DNA of 64,000 nt from Ligilactobacillus ubinensis. GTDB lineage: Bacteria > Bacillota > Bacilli > Lactobacillales > Lactobacillaceae. Of the stretch, positions 54,260 through 62,834 are shown in pieces. Where the stretch lies: contig NZ_JAIULA010000014.1 of assembly GCF_024160875.1 (NCBI RefSeq), positions 1 to 64,000 on the forward strand, in the 5' to 3' direction. The notes under the pieces are model-generated. The model did not search any database. It saw only the letters and a program-made list of their open reading frames with translations, and had not been told where the DNA came from. The stretch's first letter is position 1. Each line of letters opens with the position of its first letter. Position numbers and translations under genes: made by a program.

Positions 54260-54327
54260 AACCTATACACCTACTTTTCTTTTGATAAAGTTCTTTAACT
54301 AGACCTAATCTTATTAAAAGAAATCAA

Positions 54328-54388
54328 AGGCAGAATCCATCTATTAGTCATCTTAGCCGTAGCCAATTTAGAGAACATCATTCTGCCT
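54328..54388 (-). repeat. hairpin between MFS and SDR genes
   Basis: AGGCAGAAT (54328-54336) pairs with ATTCTGCCT (54380-54388) across 43 bases. On the minus strand the 3' arm runs into TTGATTTCTTTT, a weak T-rich tail. A partial terminator, attenuator or processing site inside the operon is possible. Confidence 0.5.
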
Positions 54389-54400
54389 ACAAAAAATTAT

Positions 54401-55228
54401 TTATTTTTTATGATGATCAATCGCATACTGGCGACGACCACCTGGCTTTGGTGTCATATCACCCATCATAATACCAAAGCCACCTTCAACTGTTACTTCA
54501 CCGCCATTTGTATAATCAGATCTATCACTAGCTAAAAACAAAACGGTATTAGATATATCTTGCAAATCACCAATACGCTTGCTTGCAACTAAACGCTTAC
54601 GGCCTTTTTCAACCTCTGGGTCTTTATAAAAACCAGCTGATAGTGGTGTTTTGACAAAACAAGGAAGGACACAGTTACTCCGAATACCAAATTCACCCCA
54701 TTCGGCTGCCATTTGACGTGACATCATATTAACTCCTGCTTTGGTTGTACTATATGCGCCACTATATGTTTCTGGAAAACGTGATGCGATAGTTGAGATA
54801 TGCACCATGGTTCCTTTGCCTTGCTTAATCATTGCTTTACCAAATCTTTGTGACATCAAAAAGTATCCCGTTAAATTAACATCTACCGTTTGTCGCCATT
54901 CATCAATGCCTAAATCTTCAAGTGGTGAGAACTTTAAAATAGCCGCTGTATTAACTAAAACATCCACTCGTCCAAATTTATTAATAACAGCTGCAACTGC
55001 TGCATCAACTTCTTTTTCATCAGTACTGTTACACTTAACAGCTAATGTTTCTACACCATAGTCATGCTGTAACTTTTCTGCATATGCTTGAGCTTTTTCT
55101 TCTAATAGGTCGATAACAACAACTTTTGCTCCTTGTGCAGCAAAGTCTGCACAAAACTTCGTACCCATACCACCAACGCCGCCTGTAACTGCAACAACTT
55201 TATCTTTTAATCCTAACCAATTTGTCAT
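54401..55228 (-). CDS. short-chain dehydrogenase/reductase (NAD type)
   Basis: A 275-residue SDR. The cofactor motif is TGGVGGMG (15-22), with D40 after the second strand favouring NAD over NADP. VNTAA (92-96) replaces the usual NNAG, and the active-site pair is Y159-x3-K163 (YSTTK). It may oxidise a ring hydroxyl of quinate, shikimate or a reduced product. It follows the TIM-barrel gene by 24 bases. The exact substrate cannot be read from the sequence. Confidence 0.93.
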   Translation of the reverse strand: MTNWLGLKDKVVAVTGGVGGMGTKFCADFAAQGAKVVVIDLLEEKAQAYAEKLQHDYGVETLAVKCNSTDEKEVDAAVAAVINKFGRVDVLVNTAAILKFSPLEDLGIDEWRQTVDVNLTGYFLMSQRFGKAMIKQGKGTMVHISTIASRFPETYSGAYSTTKAGVNMMSRQMAAEWGEFGIRSNCVLPCFVKTPLSAGFYKDPEVEKGRKRLVASKRIGDLQDISNTVLFLASDRSDYTNGGEVTVEGGFGIMMGDMTPKPGGRRQYAIDHHKK

Positions 55229-55252
55229 AATTAAGCTTTCCTTTCTAAAAAA

Positions 55253-56095
55253 CTATTCAGTCAATAATTCTGGCCATGCTTCTGCAAGAACCTTGCGTGT
55301 ATTCTTATATGTGTAATCCGCTACCCAGTCAATTCCTTTATCCATGTAATTATCAGAAATAACCTCTACTCCAATAACCTTAGGATCTACACCTGCTTTT
55401 TTAAGCATTTTAAGAAACTCAACGGTTCCTAAATCGCCTGTACCGGGAGCTAAACGATCATGCATTGATTCGTCACGTAAAATAGAGTCTGCATATGGAC
55501 GAGTGTATGCATCATCCAATTGAATTGAAATTACTTTTTTGGCTTGTTCTTTTGTCAATAATCCTTCATATGGTTGATTAGCACGCACCCAATGCCACAT
55601 GTCTAATAACATCATCGCATTGTCGCATTTGGCTGCTTCTAAAATTTTCCATGTCTTATCTAAGTTTGGCATGCCACTATATGGCATTGGCTCAAGTGCA
55701 ATGATTAATTCACCAGCACGTGCACATAATTCACGCAATTTTTGGGCTGTATAATCAACTGGATAATCTTCCATTAATCCAGTATTGATATGCTTTACAC
55801 CAAAAAGTTCGCACATATGAAAACAGGTTTGTTCTTTATATTTTTGTTCATATGAACGTTCTGCTTCACACCATTGCACGATGTATTCAACTTCTGTACA
55901 TTTAATTTGATATTTATTGAGCAAATTCAATATATCTTGGTCTGTTAACCCTTCATTTAAAGCGTCTACATATGTTTCTGCACGTAGACCGATTGCATCA
56001 TATCCTGCAGCTGCTGTTGCCTTACACCGCTCTTCAAACGTGCACTTATCGCCTAATGTCCAGGAACTAATTGTGATTGGATACTTTTGTGTCAT
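55253..56095 (-). CDS. xylose-isomerase-like TIM barrel (possible 3-dehydroshikimate dehydratase)
   Basis: A 280-residue AP-endonuclease/xylose-isomerase-like barrel. The metal ligands of the family fit E135 (ALEPMPY), D165 (LLDMWHW), Q192 (ISIQLDD) and E244 (GVEVISD). A LAPGTGDLG loop (215-223) matches the typical PGxGD segment. 3-Dehydroshikimate dehydratases of the AsbF/QuiC group are of this fold, and the neighbours handle dehydroquinate and dehydroshikimate, so that role is plausible. Other isomerases or epimerases of the fold are possible. First gene of the operon. Confidence 0.88.
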   Translation of the reverse strand: MTQKYPITISSWTLGDKCTFEERCKATAAAGYDAIGLRAETYVDALNEGLTDQDILNLLNKYQIKCTEVEYIVQWCEAERSYEQKYKEQTCFHMCELFGVKHINTGLMEDYPVDYTAQKLRELCARAGELIIALEPMPYSGMPNLDKTWKILEAAKCDNAMMLLDMWHWVRANQPYEGLLTKEQAKKVISIQLDDAYTRPYADSILRDESMHDRLAPGTGDLGTVEFLKMLKKAGVDPKVIGVEVISDNYMDKGIDWVADYTYKNTRKVLAEAWPELLTE

Positions 56096-56125
56096 AATAA
56101 ATCCACCTCATTTGTGATTTTTTTA

Positions 56126-56139
56126 TCAATGCGCTTACA
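56126..56139 (-). promoter_or_regulatory. cre-like site (CcpA) at the quinate/shikimate operon promoter
   Basis: TGTAAGCGCATTGA on the minus strand matches the cre consensus at all but one strict position. It lies just downstream of the -10, at about +1, where CcpA binding represses. Confidence 0.65.
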
Positions 56140-56144
56140 CGTAT

Positions 56145-56174
56145 AATATAACGCCCTTCCTAAAGCGCGTCCAA
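56145..56174 (-). promoter_or_regulatory. promoter of the quinate/shikimate operon
   Basis: TTGGAC (56169-56174) and TATATT (56145-56150) on the minus strand, 18 bases apart. The start would be near 56137. Between this promoter and the divergent LysR gene lies an inverted repeat at 56195-56209. Confidence 0.6.
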
Positions 56175-56194
56175 TTGAGATATTAAAAAAATAT

Positions 56195-56209
56195 ATAGAA
56201 AAATTCTAT
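56195..56209. promoter_or_regulatory. LysR T-N11-A binding box
   Basis: ATAGAA-AAA-TTCTAT, a perfect inverted repeat containing T-N11-A (TAGAAAAATTCTA), about 59-73 bases upstream of the inferred operon start. This is the usual position of the LysR recognition site, and the spot is shared with the divergent LysR gene. Confidence 0.7.
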
Positions 56210-56272
56210 CATTCGCTTTGATTTACATATATAATTTAACTGTGAATTAGAAAATTAAGGGACTGAATAACT

Positions 56273-57175
56273 ATGAATCTGCAACAACTACAGTACTTAT
56301 CTGTTTTAGCACAAACTGAAAACTATACTAAAGCTGCTAAAATATTGCATATTACACAACCAACGCTAAGTTACGCTATCAATAATCTAGAGGAACAAAT
56401 AGGTATTCAATTGTTTGAAAAACACGGTCGCTCAATAAAACTTACACAAAATGGCAAAAGTTTTGCAGCAGAAAGTGCTCAAGCACTAGAAATTCTTAAT
56501 CAAGCTATTGAACGTGCTCGAAATATTAATTCAACAGACAAAACTATCAAAATTGCTTCATTGCGCACTTTAAATACGTTGTGGCTTCCCAATACAATTA
56601 AAGACTTTCTAGAAAAACGTTCTTCAGGTTCTATTGAACCCTACTTTGATTTTGGCTCAGGAACTGGCTTTTCTCTACAGATGACTCAACTTTTACGTGA
56701 AGAAAAATTTGATATTTGTTTTTGCTCAAAAATTGATGATAAAGACGATATTGATTACTTTCCTGTAGTAGAACAAAAGTTAGTTCTCATTACCCCATTC
56801 GATCATCCGCTAGCTAATAAAAAATCAATTGACTTAACAGAAACCCTTAAATACAATCAAATTACCTTTTCTTCAAATAGTGGCTTATATTTTGAACTAG
56901 AACGTCTTTTTTCTATCTGTGGTGGGACACCAAAAAGCATTTATAAAGTAGAAGAAGATGAATCTGTAGCGGGAATGGTTGCCGCTGGATTTGGTATTGC
57001 TGTTGTACCAAAGATGAGAATGCTTGATCGAATGGCTGTTAAGATTATTCCTATTCGTTTTCCCAAATGGCATCGTTTCATCTATATGGCAACATTAAAA
57101 AAGCACTATCAAAATGCTGTTACACAAGAATTTATTGATTTTGTGCATCAATTTAAAGGTATAAACGATGTTTAA
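56273..57175 (+). CDS. LysR family regulator of the adjacent operon
   Basis: A 300-residue LysR regulator, HTH at 1-60 (NLQQLQYLSVLAQTENYTKA, then TQPTLSYAINNLEEQIG) and an effector-binding domain (about 92-295). It reads away from the quinate/shikimate operon with a 177-base shared region carrying a T-N11-A box. TAAGGGA precedes the ATG. By arrangement it is the operon activator, likely responding to quinate, shikimate or dehydroshikimate; the ligand is inferred. Confidence 0.93.
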   Translation: MNLQQLQYLSVLAQTENYTKAAKILHITQPTLSYAINNLEEQIGIQLFEKHGRSIKLTQNGKSFAAESAQALEILNQAIERARNINSTDKTIKIASLRTLNTLWLPNTIKDFLEKRSSGSIEPYFDFGSGTGFSLQMTQLLREEKFDICFCSKIDDKDDIDYFPVVEQKLVLITPFDHPLANKKSIDLTETLKYNQITFSSNSGLYFELERLFSICGGTPKSIYKVEEDESVAGMVAAGFGIAVVPKMRMLDRMAVKIIPIRFPKWHRFIYMATLKKHYQNAVTQEFIDFVHQFKGINDV

Positions 57176-57189
57176 ATAATTTATTTGCA

Positions 57190-57226
57190 ACAAAAAAGCC
57201 TGGGACTTTTTTTATCCCAGGCTTTC
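57190..57226. terminator. bidirectional terminator
   Basis: AAAAAAGCCTGGGA (57192-57205) pairs with TCCCAGGCTTT (57215-57225), with A and T runs on both sides. It separates convergent LysR and oppA-like genes. Confidence 0.9.
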
Positions 57227-57269
57227 TTATCTTCAAATATTCGGTACTAAGTTTTGTATCAAAAGGCAA

Positions 57270-58886
57270 CTATTTAATATGCACATTTCGATAAAATAGG
57301 ACAGTTCCATACGGTGAAATCTGTAATCCCTTAACTTTATCTTTCAAAAGATATGCCATCGCTCCCTGATAAACAGGTGCGGTATATGCATCTTTTTTAA
57401 TAAGTTGTGTTTCTGCCTTAATCAACGTAGACCATCTCTTATTAGTATTGGTTGCATACGTTGTTGCAGCTTCATTTAATAAATTGCGGAAGTTTGTATT
57501 ATTGTAATCATCATCTAAATGATATTGTCCACCATCACTGATAAAGTTTACTGGATCAGCATAATCCGGTTGCCATGTACCATAAACAATATCATAATCA
57601 TATGCCGTTGTTGCTGCTAAACGTGATTTTAATGGAATCGAACGTACTGTAACTGTTAATCCTTTAAGATTGCTTTGTAACTGGCTTTGCAAGTATTCAC
57701 CTACCTGTTTAGACTCAGTCGTATCGGACGTCAAAAGTTCTACTGTTATTTTATCTTTACCTAGTTCTTTTTTAGCTAATGCCCATTGTTTGCGAGCTGC
57801 TTTCAAGTTATATGTCAACATGTTACCGGCATCTTTACGATAATCATCACCTGTTTTAGAGTTATATGCAAAGTTAGCAGGCACAATACCATTCAAAGCT
57901 GTTCCCGCATGCAAAACATCTTTAGTTAACATTGTTTTATTAAATGCCATCGCAATTGCTTTACGAAAATGAACATTTGCCGTTGTTGTTTTATGCACAT
58001 TAAACGACATATATCCAATTAAAGGAATACTCTTAGTATGATAACCAGCTGTTTTTTTATACTGCGTAATATAATCAGTACTTAACTGGGTATAGTCAAG
58101 CTTGTTTGTTTGGTACAATTTGGCTGCCGTAGATGTATCCTTTTGAACTTGGACATTAACCTTCTTTAAAGTCACACTCTTCTTATCCCAGTAATTATTG
58201 TTTTTAACATATTCCCACTTTAAATTTGTCCCAGTCCAACCTTTGACTACAAATGGACCATTATAAACTGTTTTAGAGGCTGTGGTCCCATAACTTGAAC
58301 CATATTTTTCAGCTATTTTTTGATCTTGTGGATAAAATGGTGCGCCTGTCATTAACTCCTTAAAATAACTAATTGGCGACTCTAAAGTTATCTGTAATTT
58401 GTATTTTCCAAGTGCCTTAATTCCTAATTTGTTGACAGCCATTTTACCAGCTGCAATTTCTGTTCCGTTTTTTATAGCTTCAAACCGCTGTGAGTTAGGA
58501 GAAGCTGTTTTAGGATTAACCATTTTGCGCCAAGCATAAACATAATCACTAGCTGTAACCGCATCTCCATTAGACCATTTAGCGTTTTTACGCAAAGTAA
58601 CGGTATAGGTTTTCTTATCGCTACTTACTTTAACATTTTGTGCCCCAGCTAGAATTGGTTTACTCTTTGAATTAAACCGATATAGTCCTTCAAATGAATT
58701 CTGTAAAGCTTCCAAACTAGTTGTATCACTATATTTAGCTGTATTTAATGTAGCCATCTCAGCTGATGTTGCAACTGTTAGAACTTGCTTACTACTACTC
58801 GTAGTGCTGCTACTTTTGCCACAACCAGCTAAAAATAAAGCTCCCACAATTGCTGTTCCCACTAATGCTAGCAAACTTTTTTTCAT
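57270..58886 (-). CDS. second oligopeptide-binding lipoprotein (OppA-like)
   Basis: A 538-residue SBP_bac_5 protein. The signal ends in lipobox LAGCGKS, followed by a Ser/Thr linker. YTVTLRKNAKWSNGD and ASDYVYAWRKMVNPKTAS recall the OppA at 37122. No permease or ATPase genes are adjacent, so it may feed the OppBCDF system. It stands alone, divergent from pepX. Ligand preference unknown. Confidence 0.93.
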   Translation of the reverse strand: MKKSLLALVGTAIVGALFLAGCGKSSSTTSSSKQVLTVATSAEMATLNTAKYSDTTSLEALQNSFEGLYRFNSKSKPILAGAQNVKVSSDKKTYTVTLRKNAKWSNGDAVTASDYVYAWRKMVNPKTASPNSQRFEAIKNGTEIAAGKMAVNKLGIKALGKYKLQITLESPISYFKELMTGAPFYPQDQKIAEKYGSSYGTTASKTVYNGPFVVKGWTGTNLKWEYVKNNNYWDKKSVTLKKVNVQVQKDTSTAAKLYQTNKLDYTQLSTDYITQYKKTAGYHTKSIPLIGYMSFNVHKTTTANVHFRKAIAMAFNKTMLTKDVLHAGTALNGIVPANFAYNSKTGDDYRKDAGNMLTYNLKAARKQWALAKKELGKDKITVELLTSDTTESKQVGEYLQSQLQSNLKGLTVTVRSIPLKSRLAATTAYDYDIVYGTWQPDYADPVNFISDGGQYHLDDDYNNTNFRNLLNEAATTYATNTNKRWSTLIKAETQLIKKDAYTAPVYQGAMAYLLKDKVKGLQISPYGTVLFYRNVHIK

Positions 58887-59120
58887 ACATTTTGCCCCTT
58901 TCCTTCTCTACCCAATGTTGCTTCTTTTATGTATGTACTAATTGTAAGTTATTATATACTAAAATGCACGTATTATTCTTGTTCAAATTTAAAATAATTA
59001 ATGCTATTTACTTTTCTCAAACTTTAAGCAAAAATTTGCTCTCTTTAATCTAAAAATACACGTTAACTTTACACAATATTGTATAATTACTATATCTTAG
59101 ATTTGGAGGTTCTTATATAG

Positions 59121-61541
59121 ATGAAATTTAATCAATTTGGACAGATAAACAATATCCCATATAATCAAAAAGTTACTGAATTAATAAATTTACATTTTCT
59201 TGATTCTAATACTCTAGCAGATACAACTGCCAATACACTATGGTTGCATTTTTTATCCAAATCGTTTCCTGAAGCTAAGAGTGACAGTATCAAAAAAAGC
59301 AAACTAAACACGTTATTGGCTAATTCCACTCAAACTGTAACTGACTATATAGCCACTAAAAAAGTAGATGCCACCTCCTTTTATTGTGTTGCCTTACAGC
59401 TACTTGATTTTGAATTTGAGAATGATTTCAATCCTAAAACGCCACTAGAAAGCTTAACTACCTTAAATCTATATCATCATCAACAAGTTAATACCGTTGA
59501 ACAAGTAGTTATTGCTTGGTATGACTTACTGTGCACATATACAAAAAGCGGGCATACTTTTTTAGATAAGCTAACTACTAAGGGCTATTTCACTTCTTTT
59601 TATCAACTTCCTGCTTCAAGTAAACCACTCTTTTTCAATGGAAAATCTCTACCAATTTTTGATACAAGTTCCCTTATCTTTGAAGTGGTCTATGTTGAAT
59701 CAGATCTTGATACCGATGATGATGGGAAAGCCGATTTGCTAAAAGTCGAAGTTATCCGCCCTAAAGATACCAATGATGGTCTAAAAGTTCCCGTTGTTTA
59801 TACCGCAAGCCCTTATAATCAGGGAGTTAACGATGAATTAGGTAAAAAATTAACTCATAATGTCGATATTCCTTTAAAACGAAAAGCACCTAACCAGACA
59901 AGTTATGCTGACATTGAGTATCATTCACACACAAAAAGTGTCGAGAAAAGAATTTCGACTGGCAAAACAACCGTTGCTGAAGAAAGCTTTGGTCGTGAAT
60001 TATCCTATACTTTAAATGACTATCTTTTAGCTCGTGGTTTTGCCGCTGTTTATGCAGCTGGAATTGGCACGAAAGATTCTGACGGTATGCGAACTTGTGG
60101 TTCTCCTGCCGAAACAGCTTCAACTGTAGCTGTGATTGAATGGCTAACTGGAAAAAGACGTGCTTTTACCAATAAAGACGACAACGTTGAGATTGAAGCT
60201 TGGTGGTGCAACCAAAATGTTGCCATGACCGGCAAATCATACTTAGGAACCTTGGCAACTGCCGCTGCAACCAGTGGTGTGTCCGGATTAAAAACAATTA
60301 TATCTGAAGCAGCTATCTCAAATTGGTATGATTATTATCGCGATGGTGGGCTTGTGGTTGCCCCAGGCGGTTTCCCCGGAGAAGATGCTGACGTTCTTAC
60401 AGCTGAATGCTTTAGTCGCAAAAAACAAGCCGCTGACTATCTGCAAATAAAATCCGTCTTCCAACAAAAACTAGCAACCATCACCCAAAATCAAGATAGA
60501 GAAACTGGAAATTACAATACTTTTTGGGATGCTCGTAACTATCTTAAAAATATTCAAAATATCAAATGTGATGTCCTAATGGTACACGGCTTAAACGATT
60601 GGAATGTAAAATTACGTAATGTCTTTAATTTGTATCAAGCACTTGATAAATTACCCATTACCAAAAAGATAATCTTGCACCAAGGACAACATATTTATAT
60701 TAATAATTTCCAATCACTTGATTTTTCAGATATGATAAATCTCTGGTTAAGTAATAAATTATACGCCGTAAATAATAATGCTGATTCCATATTGCCGAAT
60801 GTTTTAGTTCAAGAAAATACCGCAGAAAGTACTTGGCATACTTATCCTACTTGGGATGCTAAGAACATCAAAGTGCATACTTTTTCTTTTGCAAATAAGC
60901 AATTAACCACTACGCCAACGCCAAATTCACACTTAGCTAATTTTAATAACCACTTAGATGAAAAAGATTTCTTGTATTATCAAAAAAACATCACTCGTTG
61001 GCAGCAAGATCTTCTCAAAGAAAATTCTGCATTAGCAAGTTCACGCTTAATCTTCAAAACAGAGCCTTTAAAAAACGATTTATATTTGCAAGGAACGCCA
61101 CAGGTAAAACTGCGCGTGGCTACCAATCAGGATCATGGAATGCTAAGCTTAATGCTTGTTGACTTTGGGAATGCCAAACGTTTAGGAACTTCTCCCACAA
61201 TTCTAGCAACTAAAGCTCTTGATGAAGGTTTTCATTGGCGTGAAGATAACCTAGTCGAGTTCAAATTTGCCAATCCAACTGACGCTAAGATGATTACTAA
61301 AGGCCATCGCAATCTACAAAATCGAACTAATCTATGGCGCAACGATGAATTGCTTGCTGGAACATTTTATGACTTAGATTTTGTGTTACAACCTATGTTC
61401 TATCATTTAACTGCAACTCATCAACTTGGATTGATTATTTACAGTACCGATATGGAAATGACTGTTCGTTCTAATGAAAATATCAGTTATAGCTTTGATT
61501 TGGCTGCCTGTCAGCTAAGCTTTGACGCAGATGTTTTATAA
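59121..61541 (+). CDS. pepX: X-prolyl-dipeptidyl aminopeptidase PepX
   Basis: Releases X-Pro dipeptides from peptide N-termini in the cytoplasm; a core enzyme of lactic acid bacteria. The 806-residue chain has the N-terminal helical domain, the alpha/beta-hydrolase domain with nucleophile S373 in GKSYLGT, a likely acid in the VHGLNDWNV segment, the catalytic histidine in LHQGQHIY, and a C-terminal jelly-roll domain. TTGGAGG precedes the ATG by 12 bases. Confidence 0.97.
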   Translation: MKFNQFGQINNIPYNQKVTELINLHFLDSNTLADTTANTLWLHFLSKSFPEAKSDSIKKSKLNTLLANSTQTVTDYIATKKVDATSFYCVALQLLDFEFENDFNPKTPLESLTTLNLYHHQQVNTVEQVVIAWYDLLCTYTKSGHTFLDKLTTKGYFTSFYQLPASSKPLFFNGKSLPIFDTSSLIFEVVYVESDLDTDDDGKADLLKVEVIRPKDTNDGLKVPVVYTASPYNQGVNDELGKKLTHNVDIPLKRKAPNQTSYADIEYHSHTKSVEKRISTGKTTVAEESFGRELSYTLNDYLLARGFAAVYAAGIGTKDSDGMRTCGSPAETASTVAVIEWLTGKRRAFTNKDDNVEIEAWWCNQNVAMTGKSYLGTLATAAATSGVSGLKTIISEAAISNWYDYYRDGGLVVAPGGFPGEDADVLTAECFSRKKQAADYLQIKSVFQQKLATITQNQDRETGNYNTFWDARNYLKNIQNIKCDVLMVHGLNDWNVKLRNVFNLYQALDKLPITKKIILHQGQHIYINNFQSLDFSDMINLWLSNKLYAVNNNADSILPNVLVQENTAESTWHTYPTWDAKNIKVHTFSFANKQLTTTPTPNSHLANFNNHLDEKDFLYYQKNITRWQQDLLKENSALASSRLIFKTEPLKNDLYLQGTPQVKLRVATNQDHGMLSLMLVDFGNAKRLGTSPTILATKALDEGFHWREDNLVEFKFANPTDAKMITKGHRNLQNRTNLWRNDELLAGTFYDLDFVLQPMFYHLTATHQLGLIIYSTDMEMTVRSNENISYSFDLAACQLSFDADVL

Positions 61542-61600
61542 ATTGCATTAAAAGTGCTATCATAAAGTTATTCTATACTTAAAGAAACAAGGTGTTTTTA

Positions 61601-62506
61601 TTGAAACAAGGAACAACAATTCTTACATTAGATAACGGATATCATCTTTGGACACGCACTGACGGTCAAGGCGATATTAAGTTATTGTGCCTCCATGGTG
61701 GCCCTGGCGGTAACCATGAATATTATGAAAACTTCGCCGAAAAACTGAGTGATTTAGGTGTCCAAGTATCTATGTATGATCAATTAGGTTCTTGGTATTC
61801 CGATCAACCTGATTTTAGTAAGCAAGAAAACGTCGATAAGTTCCTAACTATGGATTATTATATTGACGAAATTGAAGAAGTTCGTCAAAAACTTGGATTA
61901 GATGAATTTTACCTTATTGGTCAATCATGGGGTGGGGCCATAACCCAAGAATATGCTTTGAAATATCCCGACCATCTAAAAGGTATCATTATTTCTAGTA
62001 TGACTGACAATATTGATGAGTATGTTACTAACATTAATGCTATTCGCGAAAAAGAATTCTCTGCTGCTGATTTAGCCTTTATGCAAGAATGTGAAAGCAA
62101 GAATGACTATTCTAATGAACGTTACCAATCTTTAATTGACGTTTTGAATCGTGGTTATGTTGACCGCAAACAGCCACCTGCAATCAGTCATCTAACTAGT
62201 ACAATTGCAACTGATGTCTATAACTATTTCCAAGGTGATAATGAATTTGTGATTACCGGAAAATTAGCGGGTTGGGATCGTCGCAACGACATTAAAAATA
62301 TTAAATGTCCAACCTTATTAACTTTTGGGGAGCATGAAACCATGCCGCTAGCAACTGCTAGACGTATGCAAAAAGCTATTCCTCATGCACGTTTAGTCAC
62401 AACTCCAAATGGTGGTCATCATCATATGATTGACAATGCACCCGTTTATTTTGCTAATCTCAAGCAATTTTTACATGACGTCGAGACTGGAAACTTTACA
62501 GAATAA
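61601..62506 (+). CDS. pip: proline iminopeptidase
   Basis: Removes N-terminal proline from peptides. The 301-residue alpha/beta-hydrolase has LHGGPGGNHEY (oxyanion loop), nucleophile S109 in GQSWGG, and the histidine in GGHHHM near the C-terminus. The start is TTG 61601, 6-7 bases after AAGGTG; GTG 61592 is possible but has a poorer ribosome site. It lies 59 bases after pepX, so the two probably form a proline-peptide operon. Confidence 0.93.
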   Translation: MKQGTTILTLDNGYHLWTRTDGQGDIKLLCLHGGPGGNHEYYENFAEKLSDLGVQVSMYDQLGSWYSDQPDFSKQENVDKFLTMDYYIDEIEEVRQKLGLDEFYLIGQSWGGAITQEYALKYPDHLKGIIISSMTDNIDEYVTNINAIREKEFSAADLAFMQECESKNDYSNERYQSLIDVLNRGYVDRKQPPAISHLTSTIATDVYNYFQGDNEFVITGKLAGWDRRNDIKNIKCPTLLTFGEHETMPLATARRMQKAIPHARLVTTPNGGHHHMIDNAPVYFANLKQFLHDVETGNFTE

Positions 62507-62510
62507 TAGT

Positions 62511-62560
62511 TAAAAGAGTCTTTGTCTTTGGAAAACTCTCCAAAGACCAGGACTCTTTTT
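62511..62560 (+). terminator. terminator after the proline iminopeptidase
   Basis: AAAAGAGTC (62512-62520) pairs with GACTCTTTTT (62551-62560), with a second inner stem CTTTGGA/TCCAAAG. Confidence 0.8.
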
Positions 62561-62834
62561 ATCTCTGAATATTTGGTCTAAAAAATTGATCATTTTTTCT
62601 AGAATATGTCGTTAATACGCTCTAGCTAGTCACATTTTTAGTTTAAATGACCACCCAGAAATTCATTTAGAAACACACGGTGCATTTTTTGTGATATCTA
62701 TTATAGATGAACTACTAGCTTGTTGGCACATATAGATAAGAATTTGTTTTTGCTTTAGCATACACAAAAAATAATGAATGTAGCGCAATTACCACGTTAC
62801 ATTCACCATTCACCTCATTTTTAAGACTCAATAA
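62561..62834. other. intergenic stretch before the fructokinase gene end
   Basis: AT-rich, no open frame worth calling. It holds a hairpin with one mismatch (GAATGTAGCG at 62776-62785 with CGTTACATTC at 62795-62804). On the minus strand this is followed by ATTATTTTTTG, the likely terminator of the fructokinase gene. Confidence 0.6.
62764..62804 (-). terminator. terminator of the fructokinase gene
   Basis: Minus strand GAATGTAACG, loop, CGCTACATTC, then a T-rich tail, 31 bases after the fructokinase stop. Confidence 0.75.
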
